Source of the DNA: Chloroflexota bacterium
GTDB taxonomy: Bacteria; Chloroflexota; UBA6077; CF-72
Assembly (NCBI GenBank): GCA_019242065.1
Contig: JAFAWJ010000352.1
Coordinates: forward strand, 1-12,198
Direction: 5' to 3'
DNA length: 12,198 nt
Part shown: positions 1-6,244 of the stretch, one piece after another
Numbering within the stretch: position 1 is the first letter of the stretch
Layout of the letters: every line of letters starts with the position of its first letter
Program-made: the position numbers and the translations under genes
Notes under the pieces: generated by a model
The model's database searches: none
What the model saw: only the letters and a program-made list of their open reading frames with translations
Told to the model about the DNA's origin: nothing

Positions 1-1902
1 GCCTGGCTGGCGGAGCTGCTGGAGGCGTGTCCTCGCGTGAAAGCGCTGGTGACCAGCCGCGCACCGCTGCGCGTGCGAGGCGAGCAGGAATTCAGCGTCC
101 CGCCCCTGAGCCTGCCGGAGCGTGCACAGGTCGCCGATCCGCCCGCCCTCGCACGGTCGGATGCGGTGCGCCTGCTCGTCGAACGCGCGCGCTCTGTGGA
201 TCCGGGCTTTGGTCTGACCGGTGGCAACGCGGACGATCTCGCCGAGATCTGTCGGCAACTCGACGGACTGCCGCTGGCCATCGAACTGGCGGCAGCACGC
301 CTGCGCGCGATGTCGGTGCATGGCGTGTTAGCGCGGTTGGAGCATCGTCTGGTGGTCCTGACCGGTGGTGCGCGCGACTTGCCGGCGCGGCACCAGACGC
401 TGCGGGCGACGATCGCCTGGAGCTACGACCTGCTGGATGCAGCGCAGCAAGTGTTGTTTCGACGGATCGCCGTGTTCGTCGGCGGCTTCACGCTGGCCGC
501 GGTGCGCTCGATCGCTGGCGGTCCTGCGCGCGAGGATGGGCAGTTGCCGCCGCCGTCAGACGACCTCGTGGACCTTCTGGACTCGTTACTGGCAGCAAGC
601 CTCGTTCAGGCAGACCCCAGCTCAAATCGGGACGGCCAGTCTGACGCAGAACCGCGCTTCAGCATGCTGGAGACCATCCGCGAGTTCGGGCTGGAGCGCC
701 TTGGCGAAAGCGGCGAAGAGGCGGCCCTCCGCCGCCGACACGCCAGCGCCTACCTCTCATTCGCCGAACGTGCCCGTGAGCAGCTCACCGGTGCCGACCA
801 GGGTCTCTGGCTGGCACGACTGGAGGCCGAGCACGGCAATCTGCGTGGCTCTCTCGATACCTGGATGGCGCTCCGCGAACCGGAGCGGGCCAGCCGGCTG
901 GTCGACGCGCTCCAGTGGTTCTGGATCGTGCATGGACACCTGGCGGAAGGGGTCGAACGTACCGTGCGCGCGGCCGACCTGGCAGGCGCCATGGGTCGCC
1001 TCGACCTGCAGGCGATGGCCCTCGAACATGGTGGCCTGCTCGCGTTCAATCTCGGCAACTATGCGCTGGCTCGCGAGCTGGTGGGCCACAGTGTGGACAT
1101 CCGCCGCCGGTTGGGCGATCCGAGTCGCACGCGGTCGGCGCTGGTCGACCTGGCAGCTGCCGAATTGAAGGGCGGCGACGCGCAGTCCGCGCGCGGCCAC
1201 CTGGAGGAAAGCGTGGCCATCGCCCATCAGACCGGCGACACCGTCAGCTACACGCGATCGGTGAATGACCTCGCCAATCTGGCCCACGAGCAGGCCGATT
1301 ATGCGCGTGCGCGCGCACTGTATGCGGAGGGCGTGGCGCTCGCCCGCCAGAACGACGACCTGGCCGGGCTGGCGACCGTCCTCAACAATCTGGCAATTGT
1401 GGCCCGCGATCAGGGCGACCTGGACGAGGCCTCTCGGATTTTCGAGGAAAGCATCGGCATCCGACGCATGCTCGGCGATCGGCATGGCCTGGGACTCACG
1501 CTGGCCAACCTGGGCGAAATGCTCGGCGAGGCGGGCGAGTACGCGACCGCGCGAGCGCGGCTCACGGAGAGCCTGGAGATCCAGCGCGACCTGGGCGCGG
1601 AGCCCAGCGTGGCCATGGTGCTGGAGCGTCTGGCGTGCCTGGCGGCCGCTTTCGATCGGCCACTGGAGGCGCTGCGCCTGGCCGGTGCCGCGATCGCGCA
1701 GCGCGCGCGTATCGGCGTTATCGCGGCGCCCGCCGCGCGGCAGCGGCTCGACGATCGACTCGCGTTGGTGCGCGGCAGCCTGGATGCCGCGGCGGCCGCC
1801 AGCGCCTGGCATGAGGGACTGGCCCTGTCGCGCGACGCGGCGATTGGCTTCGCCCTCGCGCCGGACTCAGACTCTTCGGGGTCCGCTAGTCGCCCTCGAT
1901 GA
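1..1902 (+). CDS. STAND/NB-ARC-type predicted ATPase with C-terminal TPR repeats (5'-truncated)
   Basis: The frame is open from base 1, so the N-terminus, including the Walker A and B motifs, lies outside the window; 633 residues are visible. At the left edge is a sensor-like T-S-R motif (residues 18-20), followed by a GLPLAIEL helix (about residue 89) typical of NB-ARC/AfsR-like and LuxR-associated ATPases. A winged-helix-like segment follows (about 132-170, RHQTLRATIAWSYDLL). Residues about 335-560 are TPR-like helix pairs with recurring N-L-A/N-L-G and Y/A-x-A-R motifs. No C-terminal LuxR helix-turn-helix is seen; the protein ends in a low-complexity Ser/Arg tail. Such proteins are nucleotide-dependent signalling switches; the missing N-terminus could carry a BTAD/OmpR-type DNA-binding or a cyclase domain, which cannot be decided here. 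The 3' end overlaps the convergent DUF4242 gene by 17 nt. Confidence 0.85.
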   Translation, partial: AWLAELLEACPRVKALVTSRAPLRVRGEQEFSVPPLSLPERAQVADPPALARSDAVRLLVERARSVDPGFGLTGGNADDLAEICRQLDGLPLAIELAAARLRAMSVHGVLARLEHRLVVLTGGARDLPARHQTLRATIAWSYDLLDAAQQVLFRRIAVFVGGFTLAAVRSIAGGPAREDGQLPPPSDDLVDLLDSLLAASLVQADPSSNRDGQSDAEPRFSMLETIREFGLERLGESGEEAALRRRHASAYLSFAERAREQLTGADQGLWLARLEAEHGNLRGSLDTWMALREPERASRLVDALQWFWIVHGHLAEGVERTVRAADLAGAMGRLDLQAMALEHGGLLAFNLGNYALARELVGHSVDIRRRLGDPSRTRSALVDLAAAELKGGDAQSARGHLEESVAIAHQTGDTVSYTRSVNDLANLAHEQADYARARALYAEGVALARQNDDLAGLATVLNNLAIVARDQGDLDEASRIFEESIGIRRMLGDRHGLGLTLANLGEMLGEAGEYATARARLTESLEIQRDLGAEPSVAMVLERLACLAAAFDRPLEALRLAGAAIAQRARIGVIAAPAARQRLDDRLALVRGSLDAAAAASAWHEGLALSRDAAIGFALAPDSDSSGSASRPR

Positions 1903-2137
1903 CCTCGAAGATCTCGTCGGCGGCTGCACCGTGCGCCTCGACGTGGACGGCCATCGCGGCTTCGCGCGTGGGGGCGTCGGCCAGGCAAAAGATCTTGCCG
2001 CTGGCCGCGTCGTACCAGTAGTGGATGAACGTCACGCCATACCTGGCCTGGATGGCGACATCCCGGGCGTGCATCGCCGCGAGCTGCTCCGCAGTCAGGC
2101 CCTGGGCGCTGTGGTGGATATCCAGAAAACGCGGCAT
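1886..2137 (-). CDS. DUF4242 family small protein (SCO4226-like)
   Basis: An 83-residue cytosolic protein without signal peptide or membrane segment. The pattern MPRFLDIHH at the start, then VTFIHYWYD, a cysteine in IFCLADAP (C51) and AVHVEAHG (H65, H69) followed by ADEIFEVIEG matches the DUF4242 family, small ferredoxin-fold proteins one of which (SCO4226 of Streptomyces) is known to bind nickel. The cellular role is not established; metal binding through the His/Cys residues is an inference. The ATG at 2137 is chosen because the family pattern starts there, although the frame stays open upstream to 2242. It starts 5 nt after the stop of the upstream Ddn-like gene on the same strand, so the two are probably co-transcribed and translationally coupled; no strong Shine-Dalgarno is visible. 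Its 3' end overlaps the convergent ATPase gene. Confidence 0.75.
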   Translation of the reverse strand: MPRFLDIHHSAQGLTAEQLAAMHARDVAIQARYGVTFIHYWYDAASGKIFCLADAPTREAAMAVHVEAHGAAADEIFEVIEGD

Positions 2138-2142
2138 CGCAA

Positions 2143-2619
2143 TCAGGCTGTGACGGGCGTCAGTCGCACGATAGGGATCTCGCGGTCGGTCTTGGCCTGG
2201 TAGTCCGCGTAGCCGGGCGACGCCGCCACGATGCGGTCCCACGTCTCGGCCCGTTCGGCGCCTGAGAGTGAGTCAGCCCGCACGGACACGGTCCGCTTCC
2301 CGAGGGTGACCCGGACCCGATCCGGATTGCGCGCCATGTTCACGTACCACGACGGATGCTTGGCCGCGCCCGCAAACGACGCCACCACCAGCCAGGCGCC
2401 AGCATGCGTCGGATCGTCGAAGTACTGCAGCGGGACGCTGTGTTCGCGCTGCGACTTCGAGCCATAGGTGGTAAGCGTCAGCAGCCGCGTCCCGCGCATG
2501 CGCGCGACCATGTTGAACGCCGCAAAGCCGGCCTGCATGAGTGGCCGCGGCATGGACGGCATCTTCACGCCCCGCGTTCCGTTCGGAGTCAGATCAACGG
2601 GCATGGCAAAGTGTCGCAC
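2143..2619 (-). CDS. Ddn-like deazaflavin (F420)-dependent nitroreductase family protein (DUF385)
   Basis: About 153-158 residues, the usual size for the Ddn/FDR-A-type split beta-barrel proteins. Visible family features are the T-Y-G-x-K-S segment followed by REHSVPLQYF, a VVASFAG strand, the motif KHPSWYVNMARNP with its conserved H-P-x-W-Y and N-P, and the C-terminal YADYQAKTDREIPIVRL. Members use reduced coenzyme F420 to reduce quinones, nitroaromatics and similar substrates; the physiological substrate here is unknown. Two starts are possible: GTG at 2619, with a GAGAGG sequence 13 nt upstream, or ATG at 2604, which has no ribosome-binding site but would suit a leaderless message. It is the first gene of a two-gene unit with the DUF4242 gene and is divergent from the small ORF at 2658. 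The presence of this family suggests that the host makes or imports F420. Confidence 0.85.
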   Translation of the reverse strand: MRHFAMPVDLTPNGTRGVKMPSMPRPLMQAGFAAFNMVARMRGTRLLTLTTYGSKSQREHSVPLQYFDDPTHAGAWLVVASFAGAAKHPSWYVNMARNPDRVRVTLGKRTVSVRADSLSGAERAETWDRIVAASPGYADYQAKTDREIPIVRLTPVTA

Positions 2620-2657
2620 GCGCAGTGTACGGCCTCTCGATGTATTCTCCCGGCACG

Positions 2658-2975
2658 ATGACCGCTCCCGACTGGACCGCTGTCGACGCCCATCGCACCG
2701 AGTACGTGCGGTTGCGCGCGGCCAGCGAACACGTCGCCCGAGCGGTCGCCGAGCTCACACATGCCGTCGAGCAGGTCGGCGATCACGCCAGCGCCGTCGC
2801 CCTCAGCGACGCGATCCAGGGCCTGCAGCTCACCCAGTCGCAGCTCGCGACGGCTGCCGAGCGCGCCTTTTCGCTCTCCGAGCTGGCCCGGCGCAGCGCC
2901 CGCCAGGCCGCTTTCCAGCGTCAGTTCGACGCGGCCACACGGGACCCAACGCCGCCCGACGATGCTCCTCGCTGA
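2658..2975 (+). CDS. Small helical hypothetical protein encoded directly upstream of DNA ligase
   Basis: A 105-residue protein of unrecognised family. After an acidic/aromatic start (MTAPDWTAVDAH) it is almost entirely predicted amphipathic helix, rich in Ala, Glu, Gln and Arg with a heptad-like hydrophobic spacing (about residues 15-90), and ends in a short Pro/Asp-rich tail. This suggests a helical-hairpin or coiled-coil adaptor; there are no membrane segments and no catalytic motif. The ATG at 2658 is preferred; an in-frame ATG at 2640 would add six residues. Neither has a clear Shine-Dalgarno, and a TATTCT hexamer 10 nt before 2658 would fit a leaderless start. The last 14 nt overlap the start of the ligase gene, which implies translational coupling. 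A ligase-related role is inferred from position only. Confidence 0.6.
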   Translation: MTAPDWTAVDAHRTEYVRLRAASEHVARAVAELTHAVEQVGDHASAVALSDAIQGLQLTQSQLATAAERAFSLSELARRSARQAAFQRQFDAATRDPTPPDDAPR

Positions 2976-4482
2976 GATCGTCGAGACCTCAGCCGCCGTC
3001 TCGGGCACCGCGGCTCGCTCCGAAAAGATCGACCGACTGGCCGCGACGCTCCGGCGCGTCGAGCCGCACGAGGCCTCGATCGCCGCGGCCTATCTGTCCA
3101 GTCAGTTGCGCCAGCGGCAGATCGGCGTTGGCTACGCCTCCATGCGCGACCTGCCGGCGCCCGCGGCAGCTCCAACGCTGACCCTCCAGCAGGTCGACGC
3201 CAGCCTGGACGCTATCGGGACGCTGGCTGGCAAAGACTCGCAGGCCGAACGCCGCCGCCTGCTCCAGGCTCTTCTGGCACAGGCCACTCCCGAGGAGCAG
3301 CACTTCCTCGTGAGATTGATCATCGGTGAGCTGCGGCAGGGCGCTCTCGCGGGTGTCATGCACGAAGCCCTGGCGCGCGCGCTGAACGTACCCGTGGCCG
3401 AGGTGCGTCGCGCCGTGATGCTGCGCGGCGACCTGCATGCCGTCGCCGAGGCCGCGTTGCGCGACGGGCCCGCCGGCCTCAATCAGTTCCGACTGCGCGT
3501 CGGACAGCCGGTGCAGCCGATGCTGGCCCAGTCGGCGACGTCCGTGGGCGCGGCCCTGGAGCGTACGTCGCCAGCCGCGATCGACTGGAAGCTCGACGGT
3601 GCACGCGTCCAGATCCACCGCTCGGGAAGTGATATCCGCGTCTTCACCCGCAGCCTGGACGACATTACCAGCCGTGTCCCGGAGCTGGTCGAGATGGCTG
3701 GAGCGCTCGAAGTCCAGTCGGTTGTCCTGGACGGCGAAACGCTCGCCCTACAGCCCGACGGCCGCCCGCACCCGTTCCAGGTCAGCGCCAGTCGCTTCGG
3801 CAGCCGGCTGGACCTCGATCGCCTGCGCGCCACCCTGCCGCTCACGCCGTTCGTCTTCGACATCCTGCACCTGGACGGTGAGGACCTGATCGACCACCCG
3901 CTGGAGGAGCGTCTGGCCATCTTGAGCGGCACCGTCGCCGAGCGCTGGCGCGTGCCGCGCGTGGTGACCGCCGACGTGCAGGCGGCGGACGCATTCGTCG
4001 CCGATACCCTTCGGCGCGGACACGAGGGCGTGGTCGTGAAGGCGCTGGATTCGTTCTACGAAGCCGGCCGCCGGGGTACGGGCTGGATCAAAGTCAAACC
4101 CTCACTGGACCTGGACCTGGTGATCCTGGCGGCGGAATGGGGTCACGGCCGACGCAGCGGCTGGCTGTCAAACCTTCATCTTGGAGCACGCGATCCAGCG
4201 ACGGGTGGCTTTGTCATGCTCGGCAAGACGTTCAAAGGCCTGACCGACGAGATGCTGCGCTGGCAAACGCAGCGGTTGCAGGAGCTGGAGGTCAGTCGGG
4301 ACCGGTGGACGGTGCACGTGCGACCGGAGCTTGTGGCGGAGATCCGGTTCGACGGTGTGCAGCGCAGCTCCCGATATCCGGGCGGCGTGGCCCTCCGCTT
4401 CGCGCGGGTGGTCCGCTACCGCGAAGACAAGCGGCCCGAAGAAGCCGACACCATAGAGACGGTCCAGGCGCTCGCCGCCTGA
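2962..4482 (+). CDS. lig: ATP-dependent DNA ligase (archaeal/LigB type)
   Basis: 506 residues, matching the roughly 500-residue archaeal/actinobacterial LigB-type ligases. It seals 3'-OH/5'-phosphate nicks through an enzyme-AMP intermediate. An all-helical N-terminal DNA-binding domain spans about residues 1-180. The nucleotidyltransferase motifs follow in order: motif I WKLDGAR with the adenylated lysine K210; motif III VLDGE (about 255-259); IIIa FVFDILHLDG (297-306); IV EGVVVK (355-360); V WIKVKP (375-380). The OB fold ends in a motif VI-like RFARVVRYREDK (479-490). All catalytic motifs look intact. The ATG at 2962 overlaps the upstream small ORF by 14 nt. Bacteria with this ligase normally also have the NAD-dependent LigA for replication, so a repair role is likely here. 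No Ku or LigD partner domains are present, so it is not a classical NHEJ ligase. Confidence 0.95.
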   Translation: MLLAEIVETSAAVSGTAARSEKIDRLAATLRRVEPHEASIAAAYLSSQLRQRQIGVGYASMRDLPAPAAAPTLTLQQVDASLDAIGTLAGKDSQAERRRLLQALLAQATPEEQHFLVRLIIGELRQGALAGVMHEALARALNVPVAEVRRAVMLRGDLHAVAEAALRDGPAGLNQFRLRVGQPVQPMLAQSATSVGAALERTSPAAIDWKLDGARVQIHRSGSDIRVFTRSLDDITSRVPELVEMAGALEVQSVVLDGETLALQPDGRPHPFQVSASRFGSRLDLDRLRATLPLTPFVFDILHLDGEDLIDHPLEERLAILSGTVAERWRVPRVVTADVQAADAFVADTLRRGHEGVVVKALDSFYEAGRRGTGWIKVKPSLDLDLVILAAEWGHGRRSGWLSNLHLGARDPATGGFVMLGKTFKGLTDEMLRWQTQRLQELEVSRDRWTVHVRPELVAEIRFDGVQRSSRYPGGVALRFARVVRYREDKRPEEADTIETVQALAA

Positions 4483-4540
4483 GCCGGCGAGTACCGCGGC
4501 TGGCACGGGATTTGCCGTACCTGATTACCGAGATTGATAT

Positions 4541-4963
4541 ATGGACGACGAATGGCTGGAAGAACAGGACCAGAAGCGCGTCCTGGTCGTCGAGGACAAT
4601 GCCGGGCTCCGTTCAACGCTGAGTGAGCTCCTGCGCTGGCAGGGCTATCGTGTGGACGCCGCCGCACACGGGGCCGAGGCCCTCGTGGCGGTCAGCGCCG
4701 AGCGTCCGGATGTGATCGTGACCGACCTCGAGATGCCGGTTATGGACGGTGCCACGTTTATCCAGCGCTGCCGAGGCCTGCCGGGTCTCGACCGAGTACC
4801 GATCGTGGTGATGTCCGCGCATCTCGACTCCGACAGGTTCGTGGAACGGCTGCGTGCCGCACGGGTCAGTGCCTACCTCGCCAAGCCCTTCGGCGTAGCC
4901 GAGCTGACGGACGCGATCGAGAGCCAGCCTGTGAGCACGTCTCGATACGCGCGAGAGGACTGA
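4541..4963 (+). CDS. Stand-alone response regulator receiver protein
   Basis: 140 residues consisting of one CheY-like receiver domain. Key residues are all present: the acidic pair E18-D19 in VLVVEDN, the phospho-acceptor D62 in VTDLEMPVMDG, S92 in VVMSAH and K115 in AKPF. There is no output domain, so it must act through protein-protein contact, as CheY, Spo0F or DivK do, or as a phosphate sink. No histidine kinase is encoded in the window, making it an orphan here. The ATG at 4541 follows a 58-nt gap after the ligase gene; only a weak GAG sits upstream, so expression from the ligase transcript is possible but uncertain. Its stop codon lies in an inverted repeat shared with the end of the convergent tetR-type gene. 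Confidence 0.9.
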   Translation: MDDEWLEEQDQKRVLVVEDNAGLRSTLSELLRWQGYRVDAAAHGAEALVAVSAERPDVIVTDLEMPVMDGATFIQRCRGLPGLDRVPIVVMSAHLDSDRFVERLRAARVSAYLAKPFGVAELTDAIESQPVSTSRYARED

Positions 4964-4988
4964 GGCCTGGGGCGGACCGCGACCTCAG
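4960..4988. terminator. Possible weak bidirectional terminator at convergent gene ends
   Basis: CTGAGG (4960-4965) is repeated inverted as CCTCAG (4983-4988) around a 17-nt GC-rich loop. Each arm contains the TGA stop codon of one of the two convergent genes. A 6-bp stem without a T-tract is weak for intrinsic termination, so this is a suggestion based on position. Confidence 0.3.
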
Positions 4989-5584
4989 GCTCTGGTCGCG
5001 TTCGACGGCAGGCCGTAGCGCAGGCCGTCGATGACCAGGCACAGCATGCGGCCGACGTCGCTCCGCCAGTCCGGGCCGGGCGGCAGGTACCAGATGCCGT
5101 TGATAACGCGCATGACATCTTTGGGTTCGACGTCGGCGCGCAGCGTACCGTCGGCCGCGCCCGCGTCCAGGAGCAGGCGGACGGCGTCGAGGATGCGCTC
5201 GCGCGTCTCGGCAAACAGGGGCGAGTCACACGCGGCGGCGCGCAACGCGTCGCCCATGGCGCGCTTGGTGGCGATGTAGTCTGCGAAACGATCGGCCCAC
5301 GTACGCAGGGCTTCGTCGGCCCGCAGCGAGCCGGCGAGATCGGCGGCGGCCAGGCACAGGGCGTCGACCTCGTGCTGGTAGGCGCCGACGATGAGGGCGT
5401 CGCGGTTGGGGAAGTGGCGGTAGAGCGTACCGATGCCGACGCCGGCGCGGGCGGCGACGGCTTCGAGGGCGACGTCCTCGCCGTAGTCGGCGAAGGCGGC
5501 GGTGGCGGCGCTGAGCAGGCGGTCCCGATTGCGGCGCGCGTCGGCGCGCCGCGGGCGGAGGGGAAGGGACGCGGACGCGATCAT
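4985..5584 (-). CDS. TetR/AcrR family transcriptional repressor
   Basis: 199 residues, typical for the family. An N-terminal helix (residues about 14-34, RADARRNRDRLLSAATAAF) is followed by the helix-turn-helix ALEAVAARAGVGIGTLYRHF (about 39-58) and the usual PNRDAL linker. The rest is the variable all-helical ligand-binding domain, whose C-terminal half resembles SCO1712/TetR_C-type regulators (GIWYLPPG, LVIDGLRYGLP); the ligand cannot be inferred. The ATG at 5584 is preferred because AGGTG lies 5 nt upstream; a TTG at 5611 would add nine residues but would fall inside the first operator. The gene is divergent from a small ORF, and the spacer holds two palindromes that are its most likely binding sites, one overlapping a TATAAA box that would serve this gene, so autorepression is likely. 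Confidence 0.92.
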   Translation of the reverse strand: MIASASLPLRPRRADARRNRDRLLSAATAAFADYGEDVALEAVAARAGVGIGTLYRHFPNRDALIVGAYQHEVDALCLAAADLAGSLRADEALRTWADRFADYIATKRAMGDALRAAACDSPLFAETRERILDAVRLLLDAGAADGTLRADVEPKDVMRVINGIWYLPPGPDWRSDVGRMLCLVIDGLRYGLPSNATRA

Positions 5585-5604
5585 GGCCACACCTGATTCT
5601 AATC

Positions 5605-5635
5605 TTGACAAAGCGGAGGGTGCTCCGTTTATACT
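5605..5635 (+). promoter_or_regulatory. Sigma-70-like promoter for the small ORF
   Basis: A perfect TTGACA -35 box (5605-5610) and a TATACT -10 box (5630-5635, 5 of 6 to consensus) are separated by 19 bp, somewhat longer than the optimum. The spacer is almost completely filled by the first palindromic operator, so a bound repressor would exclude RNA polymerase. On the opposite strand TATAAA (5633-5628) could be the -10 box of the tetR-type gene. Confidence 0.65.
5611..5630. promoter_or_regulatory. Operator 1, probable TetR-type repressor site
   Basis: AAGCGGAGGGTGCTCCGTTT is a 20-bp near-perfect palindrome of the form AARCGGAG-N4-CTCCGYTT, sitting between the -35 and -10 boxes. Its reverse complement matches operator 2 at 16 of 20 positions, and all mismatches are in the central four bases. 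Confidence 0.7.
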
Positions 5636-5646
5636 GCTGTGTACGG

Positions 5647-5666
5647 AAACGGAGGAAGCTCCGCTT
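5647..5666. promoter_or_regulatory. Operator 2, probable TetR-type repressor site
   Basis: AAACGGAGGAAGCTCCGCTT has the same half-sites as operator 1, with centres 36 bp apart and the two copies in opposite orientation. It lies just downstream of the expected start of the rightward transcript. Two sites of this kind suggest binding of two repressor dimers. Confidence 0.7.
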
Positions 5667-5690
5667 CATCATAGCGCAGCCGCGCCCCAC

Positions 5691-5696
5691 AGGAGG
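5691..5696 (+). promoter_or_regulatory. Shine-Dalgarno upstream of the small ORF
   Basis: AGGAGG is a perfect Shine-Dalgarno, but the ATG at 5711 is 14 nt away, longer than usual. A TTG at 5700 would open a four-codon frame ending at the TGA that overlaps this ATG, so re-initiation is possible. Confidence 0.5.
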
Positions 5697-5710
5697 ACTT
5701 TGAGCCCACG

Positions 5711-5908
5711 ATGACCTGCATGAACGCCCCCATCCGCCTCACCCGCCCCGGCTCACCCGTGGCCGCGCCCACCGCCCTCGACGCCGAGCCGTCCCATATT
5801 CACATCCCGCGCCCGAGTCGTCTGGCGGCTAATCGCGCCGCGGCGCGCGACGACGATCAGGCCTACGAGCCGTCGGCCCTCGACAGCCTGCGCAAACTCA
5901 GCGCATAG
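5711..5908 (+). CDS. Small hypothetical protein under probable TetR control
   Basis: A 65-residue ORF (62 residues from the second ATG at 5720), not recognised as any family. The sequence is Ala/Pro/Arg-rich in the first half (RLTRPGSPVAAPTA), with SHIHIPRPSRL in the middle and an acidic/hydrophilic end (DDDQAYEPSALDSLRKLSA) that could form one short helix. It has no signal peptide and no membrane helix and looks largely disordered. Support for it being real comes from the promoter, operators and AGGAGG aimed at it rather than from its own sequence. Genes in this position next to a TetR gene are often efflux pumps or detoxifying enzymes, which this is not; it might be a regulatory peptide, a remnant of a deleted target gene, or a leader for an RNA continuing into the repeat region that begins 15 nt after its stop. 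Confidence 0.45.
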   Translation: MTCMNAPIRLTRPGSPVAAPTALDAEPSHIHIPRPSRLAANRAAARDDDQAYEPSALDSLRKLSA

Positions 5909-5923
5909 ATAGGCGAGTTCCCC

Positions 5924-6199
5924 AGAGGCGTCCCTCTCGGGAGACGTGCTTGATACCGCGGAGAAGTCTCCCTCTGGATAGAGGTGGTCGCGCTCGCATA
6001 GTGGGTCCCTCCGGAGAACACCATGCTGACTCCGGGGTTCCTCGATACCAGCGGGGCCGCCTCTTGGCGGATCGTATACGTCGGCTGCCAGGTGCTGCCG
6101 GGTGTGATCGCCTTTGTATGGGAAGATACGTTCGGACCACAGTAGGTCCCCCTTGGGAAGACACGTTGACCCAGGTGGGTCCCCTCTGGGTCAACGTGT
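5924..6199. repeat. Degenerate tandem repeat array rich in short hairpins
   Basis: Read on the minus strand, units of about 32-38 nt begin GAGGGACCCAC or similar and end near ACGTGTCTTCCCA. Clear units lie at 6186-6154, 6153-6119, 6043-6012, 6011-5975 and 5974-5937, with a partial unit at 5936-5925 and a poorly conserved stretch between 6118 and 6044. Many units hold their own small inverted repeat: 5924-5937 (5-bp stem), 5960-5971 (4 bp), 5971-5984 (5 bp), 6011-6035 (6 bp, 13-nt loop), 6134-6149 (5 bp) and 6168-6181 (5 bp). The stem sequences differ between units while pairing is kept. This fits a REP-like array or a structured RNA, either as 3' UTR of glgB or of the small ORF. There are no conserved repeats with unique spacers as in CRISPR. 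Confidence 0.6.
6161..6199. other. 13-bp perfect inverted repeat (strong hairpin)
   Basis: ACACGTTGACCCA (6161-6173) and TGGGTCAACGTGT (6187-6199) are perfectly complementary around a 13-nt loop. It lies 46 bp past the glgB stop and could end transcription from either side, but no T-tract follows on either strand. The left arm can instead pair locally (GACCC 6168-6172 with GGGTC 6177-6181), so two exclusive folds exist. Confidence 0.65.
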
Positions 6200-6244
6200 T
6201 GGCATCGCGGATCTCAGCCGCCAGGTGCCCAGCCGCCGAGGGTT

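Larger units (their letters stand above)
5909..6244. other. 336-bp intergenic region without a convincing gene
   Basis: This gap between the small ORF and the end of glgB contains the degenerate repeat array described separately and a 7-bp inverted repeat (GCCAGGT 6220-6226 / ACCTGGC 6257-6263) spanning the glgB stop. Reading frames through it on both strands are repeat-derived and lack start signals. Confidence 0.7.

Noticed and set aside
757..1812. 351-codon open frame on the minus strand across the ATPase/TPR gene
   Set aside because: Antisense to recognisable TPR coding sequence; no start signal or domain seen.
2620..2657. Divergent leaderless promoters (TACACT on minus at 2629-2624, TATTCT on plus at 2643-2648)
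   Set aside because: Only -10-like hexamers are seen, with no -35 partner; too weak to list as features.
2761..2961. Upstream extension of the ligase frame to 2761
   Set aside because: The extra 67 residues are Ser/Pro/Arg-rich shadow sequence of the small helical ORF; the family N-terminus starts at the ATG at 2962.
5909..6199. CRISPR array
   Set aside because: Units are degenerate along their whole length, with no identical repeats separated by unique spacers, and no cas genes are present.
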